Shown here: positions 60,501-64,000 of the stretch, in pieces
Numbering within the stretch: position 1 is the first letter of the stretch
How the letters are laid out: every line of letters begins with the position of its first letter
Assembly: GCF_034675845.1 (NCBI RefSeq)
Contig: NZ_JAUCCU010000002.1
Coordinates: 496,001-560,000 of the forward strand
DNA length: 64,000 nucleotides
Direction of reading: 5' to 3'
DNA from: Castellaniella sp.
Lineage (GTDB): Bacteria; Pseudomonadota; Gammaproteobacteria; Burkholderiales; Burkholderiaceae_B
Position numbers and translations under genes: made by a program
Notes under the pieces: model-generated
Database searches by the model: none
The model's input: the letters and a program-made list of their open reading frames with translations, nothing else
Told to the model about the DNA's origin: nothing

Positions 60501-61917
60501 TCAGGCTTTTTTGGTGTCCAGGATGAGTTGGGCTTCGATGCGGACGCGTTCGGGGGCGGTGCCGCCGATGTGCTTGCGGGCCGCTACCGAACCTTCCAGG
60601 GTGAGCACCTGGAAGACATCGTCGTCGATATCCTGGTGAAATGCGCGTAAATCAGCCAATGACAGGTCGGCCAGATCGCAGCCGCGTTGCTCGCAAGAAC
60701 GCACCGCAAGCGCCACGGTTTCGTGGGCATCCCGAAATGGCAGCCCGCGTTTGACCAGGTAGTCGGCCAGATCCGTCGCCGTGGCGTAGCCCTGCATGGC
60801 GGCAGCCCGCATGGCAGCGGGGTTGACCTGTACCCCACCCATCATGTCGACAAAAATCGTCAGCGTATCGCGGATGGTGTCGGCGGTGTCGAACAGACCT
60901 TCTTTGTCTTCCTGGTTGTCTTTGTTGTAGGCCAGTGGCTGGCCCTTCATCAGGGTCAGCAAGGCGACCAGATGGCCATAGATGCGGCCTGTCTTGCCGC
61001 GTGCCAGTTCGGGCACGTCCGGATTTTTTTTTCTGCGGCATGATGGAGCTGCCCGTGCAGAAGCGGTCGGCCAGATCAATAAAGCCCACGCGGGGGCTCA
61101 TCCACAGCACCAGCTCTTCGGATAGGCGCGAAATGTGCGTCATGATCAGGGCGGCGGCGGCGCAGAACTCGATGGCGAAGTCGCGGTCGGACACGGCATC
61201 CAGCGAATTGCGGCAGACCTCGTCGAAGTCCAGGCTGCGTGCCACGCGTTCGCGGTCGATGGGATAGGAAGTACCCGCCAGCGCAGCAGCGCCCAGCGGC
61301 AGGCGGTTCGTGCGGCGGCGGCAATCGATCAGGCGTTCGGCATCGCGGCCAAACATTTCGGCATAGGCCAGCAGATGGTGGCCAAAGGTAACCGGCTGGG
61401 CTACCTGCAGGTGGGTGAAGCCCGGCAGGATGGTGTCGGCGTGCTGCAGGGCCAGGGAGGCCAGGCGTCGACGCAGTTGGCCCAACAGGTCGATCGCCAG
61501 ATCGATCTCGTGGCGCAGCCACAGGCGGATGTCGGTGGCGACCTGGTCGTTGCGCGAACGCCCGGTGTGCAGACGCTTGCCTGCGTCGCCGATGAGTTCA
61601 ACCAGACGTTTTTCGATGTTCAGGTGCACGTCTTCCAGGTCCAGCGACCAGTTGAATTGGCCATTTTGGATTTCTTGCAAAATCCGGGCCATGCCGCGCT
61701 GGATGTCGCTCAGGTCTGCGGCGCTGATTACGCCGACCGCCGCCAGCATGTCGGCGTGAGCCAGCGAGCCCTGGATATCGAACTCGGCCATGCGCTGATC
61801 GAAATTGACCGATGCGGTATAGCGTTTCACCAAATCCGAGACCGGCTCGGAGAAGCGGGCCGACCAGGCCTGGGATTTATTATCGAACTGATTGTGGGAT
61901 GAGGGGGTATTGGACAT
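60501..61917 (-). pseudogene. argH: Argininosuccinate lyase ArgH with a one-base frameshift in an A9 run
   Basis: The enzyme splits argininosuccinate to arginine and fumarate. The N-terminal part (61917 to about 61031) has TGRSRNDQVATDIRLW, TILPGFTHLQVAQPVTFGHH and CTGSSIMPQKK. The signature GSSIMPQKKNPD is broken because the run at 61023-61031 (A9 on the coding strand) has one base too many. With A8 the frame continues as KKNPDVPELARGKTGRIYGH to a normal C-terminus and gives 472 codons including stop, against 457 in Escherichia coli. The rest of both halves is intact and conserved. Causes could be sequence error, a new mutation or transcriptional slippage on A9. No other argH is in the window. 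Confidence 0.9.
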
Positions 61918-62004
61918 AGTGCGGGGATTATAGATTAGGCGGATGCGGACGGATTCGGGTGCTCCCTGAGCTATATTAAAGGTTTTCAGCGGGAACCGGA
62001 CATC

Positions 62005-62358
62005 ATGGCGCAGTCAGACATGAAGCAGATCACAGCGATAGTCAAACCCTTTAAGCTTGACGAGGTCCGCGAGGCGCTGTCCGATCTGGGCGTCAATGGC
62101 TTGACAGTGGCCGAGGTCAAGGGCTTCGGACGTCAGAAGGGACACACAGAACTCTATCGCGGCGCTGAATACGTCGTCGATTTTCTACCAAAAATCCGGA
62201 TTGACGTGGTGGTGGCTGCCGATCAGACCGAAGGGGTGATTGATGCCATTATCCGTGCCGCGCGCACCGGCAAGATCGGTGATGGCAAGATTTTCGTCAC
62301 GCCGGTCGAGCAGGTAGTGCGTATTCGCACAGGGGAAAGCGGCGTCGAGGCCCTGTAG
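62005..62358 (+). CDS. glnB: Nitrogen regulatory protein PII (GlnB/GlnK)
   Basis: 117-residue trimeric signal protein for nitrogen, 2-oxoglutarate and ATP/ADP status. KPFKLDEVREALSDLG, VKGFGRQKGHTELYRGAEY (T-loop with the uridylylated Tyr) and the B/C-loop motifs ARTGKIGDGKIFVTPVE and VVRIRTGE are intact. Counting from the inner ATG (62020, MKQITAIVK) gives exactly 112 residues and Tyr51 as in Escherichia coli, so that start may be the real one. The outer ATG has the better upstream GGGAACCGGAC. GlnB and GlnK cannot be told apart without amtB, which is absent here. Confidence 0.93.
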   Translation: MAQSDMKQITAIVKPFKLDEVREALSDLGVNGLTVAEVKGFGRQKGHTELYRGAEYVVDFLPKIRIDVVVAADQTEGVIDAIIRAARTGKIGDGKIFVTPVEQVVRIRTGESGVEAL

Positions 62359-62905
62359 CCCCCGATTGTCCCGCCAATGCCCAGAAGGTCGGCAAAAAAT
62401 ATTCAGCCACCAGCAATGGCTGGCCCAGGCGCATGAATACCGAATGCCGGGCCTCAACAGGGGCATTGGCCTGCGTTGTTGCCCCGGGAACGCCCGTCTG
62501 GTGCGCGTGCAGCCGCCCGAAGCGAAACGGGCTGCGCGCGATGCGGGGATCTTGGTACAGAATGTCGGCCAGCGGGCGACTGCCCAGGCCGCGCATGGCT
62601 TTCCAGGCCCCCAGGCAGCCATGCCAGGACGTAAAGCTGCAGGCCTGCACGCTGGGCAGGCCGTTGACTGTCATCAATATTTCACGCCACCAGATGGCGC
62701 TGCCGATCTGCAGGCCGGCTTCGGCGGCCCAGCTGGCCGGCAGTGCCAGCGTGGCCTCGCGGCAGACGAACAGCCGCACCTGGCCCAGCTTGCGCAGGCC
62801 TGCCGTCAGGGCACCGGGTTGGCATAGCCACGCCTGTTGCAGCGAGTCCAGATAAGGGGAGGGTGCGTTGCGCCATAGACGCGGACTGGCGGTTTTTGGG
62901 GTCAT
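62297..62905 (-). CDS. ubiC: Chorismate pyruvate-lyase UbiC
   Basis: 202-residue enzyme that removes pyruvate from chorismate to give 4-hydroxybenzoate, the ubiquinone ring precursor. Segments fit UbiC: SPYLDSLQQAWLCQPGALT, VCREATLALP (conserved Arg-Glu) and LLVAEYFLPTFWAL (conserved acidic residue) near the C-terminus. The last 20 residues overlap the PII gene tail-to-tail by 62 bp and are not conserved. It lies 57 kb from pobA, which consumes the same product. Moderately divergent but recognisable. Confidence 0.8.
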   Translation of the reverse strand: MTPKTASPRLWRNAPSPYLDSLQQAWLCQPGALTAGLRKLGQVRLFVCREATLALPASWAAEAGLQIGSAIWWREILMTVNGLPSVQACSFTSWHGCLGAWKAMRGLGSRPLADILYQDPRIARSPFRFGRLHAHQTGVPGATTQANAPVEARHSVFMRLGQPLLVAEYFLPTFWALAGQSGATGPRRRFPLCEYALPARPA

Positions 62906-62949
62906 CGGGGCGACACGATAGCATGGCTGACGCTACAATATGCGCCATC

Positions 62950-63681
62950 ATGGAACTAGTCAGAATATCAAAATTAATGGCCCAACGCGGCCTGTGCTCG
63001 CGGCGCGAGGCCGATGCCTATATCGAACGCGGCTGGGTGCGCGTCGATGGGCAGGTCGTCAACGAGCTTGGCACCAAGGCCCGGCCCAATGCCCATATCG
63101 CCCTGGAACGTCAGGCCGCTCGGCGCCAGACCGATAAGGCCACCATCATCCTGAACAAGCCCGTGGGCTATGTCTCGCACCAGGCGGACCACGGCTATCG
63201 GCTGGCAGCATCGTTGGTGCGCGCCGACACCCAGTTTCATGCGGATAAGGCCCGTCGACGCTTTGATCCTGCGCACCTCAGGGGCCTGGCCCCCGCTGGC
63301 CGCCTGGATATTGATTCCCAGGGCTTGCTGGTGCTGACCCAGGATGGCCGGGTGGCGCGCCAACTGATCGGCGATGATTCCGATCTTGAAAAAGAATATC
63401 TGGTGCGTGTCGATGGCCGACTGTCCGGCGGCGGGCTGGCTTTGCTGAATCATGGCCTGATGCTGGATGGTCAGGCGCTGCAACCCGCCAAGGTCCGCTG
63501 GCAGAACGAAGATCAATTGCACTTTATTTTGCACGAAGGCCGTAAACGCCAGATTCGCCGCATGTGCGAACAGGTCGGCCTGAAGGTCGTGGGCCTGAAA
63601 CGGGTACGCATGGGCCAGGTCGTCCTGGGCGACCTGCCCATGGGCCAATGGCGTTATTTGCGCGAGGGTGAGCGCTTCTGA
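62950..63681 (+). CDS. Pseudouridine synthase, RsuA/RluF family
   Basis: 243 residues. An N-terminal S4 RNA-binding domain (VRISKLMAQRGLCSRREADA) is followed by the RsuA-type catalytic domain with the active-site Asp in APAGRLDIDSQGLLVLTQDG. The C-terminal EGRKRQIRRMCEQVGLKV is the family signature. It isomerises a uridine in rRNA. RluF (23S U2604) or RluB/RluE-type specificity is not certain. The ATG at 62950 was chosen because the S4 domain starts there. Divergent from ubiC, 44 bp apart, and overlaps the convergent rlmJ by 28 bp at its 3' end. Confidence 0.9.
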   Translation: MELVRISKLMAQRGLCSRREADAYIERGWVRVDGQVVNELGTKARPNAHIALERQAARRQTDKATIILNKPVGYVSHQADHGYRLAASLVRADTQFHADKARRRFDPAHLRGLAPAGRLDIDSQGLLVLTQDGRVARQLIGDDSDLEKEYLVRVDGRLSGGGLALLNHGLMLDGQALQPAKVRWQNEDQLHFILHEGRKRQIRRMCEQVGLKVVGLKRVRMGQVVLGDLPMGQWRYLREGERF

Positions 63682-64000
63682 GGCCCTTTCCCGGATGCGC
63701 GAGAGCTGCCTGGATGGGGCTTGCCTGGCCTGTCCGTGGACGAACCCGGACCGAACTTGGTCGGGCGCGGGTCCTGGCTGGTGCTCAGGTTGAATCTGGC
63801 CTGGTCATCCTGGGCCAGGGCGGTTTTCAGCCACGGCAGGGCGGTGCGCAGTTCCGCCTCCAGGGTCCAGGGGGGATTCACCACGAATATGCCGCTGCCG
63901 TGCATGCCCAGACCATCGGCCGAGGGCTTGTGCACGGTCAGGCTGGCATTCAGCCAAGGGGCGCCTGGCAGGTGCTCCATCGAGCGCACCATTTCGTGTG
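63654..64000 (-). CDS. rlmJ: 23S rRNA (adenine(2030)-N6)-methyltransferase RlmJ, C-terminal part (runs off window end)
   Basis: About 113 residues of the C-terminus. The catalytic/structural segment MHGSGIFVVNPPWTLEAELR contains the NPPW motif of RlmJ, preceded by LTVHKPSADGLGMHG. An unusual tail of about 55 residues rich in Pro, Ser, Lys and Arg follows where other RlmJ proteins end. The N-terminal SAM-binding domain lies beyond the window. Identification is good despite the truncation. Confidence 0.85.
   Translation of the reverse strand, partial: HEMVRSMEHLPGAPWLNASLTVHKPSADGLGMHGSGIFVVNPPWTLEAELRTALPWLKTALAQDDQARFNLSTSQDPRPTKFGPGSSTDRPGKPHPGSSRASGKGPQKRSPSRK

Noticed and set aside
1..64000. 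tRNA, rRNA, CRISPR array, riboswitch
   Set aside because: No cloverleaf with TTCGA-type arm, no rRNA-like stretch, no regularly spaced direct repeats and no recognisable riboswitch core were seen on either strand by eye.

Overview
The window is about 64 kb of GC-rich, densely packed bacterial chromosome. Its gene content and order point to a betaproteobacterium of the order Burkholderiales, most likely family Alcaligenaceae. The evidence is an RpoD tail with betaproteobacterial features, a protocatechuate 4,5-cleavage (pmd/lig) operon in Comamonas-like order, surE-pcm-nlpD, recC-recB-recD, and rlmD/argH/glnB housekeeping genes. The genus is not resolved from sequence reading alone.

Region 1 (1-4.5 kb): the 3' end of rpoD with a strong bidirectional terminator. 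Next comes an AcoR-type sigma54 activator facing a divergent acetaldehyde-type aldehyde dehydrogenase. A near-perfect -24/-12 promoter and three TGTCGC sites lie between them.

Region 2 (4.5-25 kb): an aromatic-acid island. pobA (4-hydroxybenzoate to protocatechuate) sits between two paralogous AraC-type regulators. A second, divergent LigA/LigB-like extradiol dioxygenase pair follows, with an aldo/keto reductase and a 6PGDH-like oxidoreductase. A LysR regulator then faces the full 4,5-cleavage operon galD(pmdU)-ligJ-ligK-ligI-ligA-ligB-ligC. That operon takes protocatechuate to pyruvate and oxaloacetate. A Liv-type ABC transporter follows in the same direction, and its last ATPase is fused to a hemerythrin (HHE) domain. 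An orphan phthalate-dioxygenase-type reductase and a truncated Rpn-like gene end the island.

Region 3 (25-34 kb): a chemoreceptor, a BenE-type benzoate transporter translationally coupled to a degenerate-EAL/HDOD protein, a class V aminotransferase, a BaeSR-like two-component system, an NlpC/P60 lipoprotein and a Spy/CpxP-like periplasmic protein.

Region 4 (34-64 kb): mostly housekeeping. It holds yggS, recC-recB-recD-nnrD-tadA/ldcA, a YbiT-type ABC-F ATPase, a YigZ-family protein, thioredoxin with a DHA2 drug exporter, and an NCS2 purine permease split by a 1197-bp IS5-family element. It continues with tsaD, plsY, surE-pcm-nlpD-exonuclease-rlmD, argH, a PII gene, ubiC, an RsuA/RluF-type pseudouridine synthase and the 3' end of rlmJ.

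Most notable: (i) the LivF-hemerythrin fusion at the end of the protocatechuate operon; (ii) a rare AAGCATAAAA motif found upstream of pobR/pobA, of the second AraC/dioxygenase pair, and of the chemoreceptor, suggesting one regulon; (iii) three +1 homopolymer events (argH A9, exonuclease C3, tadA-ldcA C5) that either reflect sequencing error or frame-altering slippage; (iv) the clean, reconstructable IS insertion in the permease. No tRNA, rRNA or CRISPR array was seen, and there is no gene-free stretch longer than about 300 bases.
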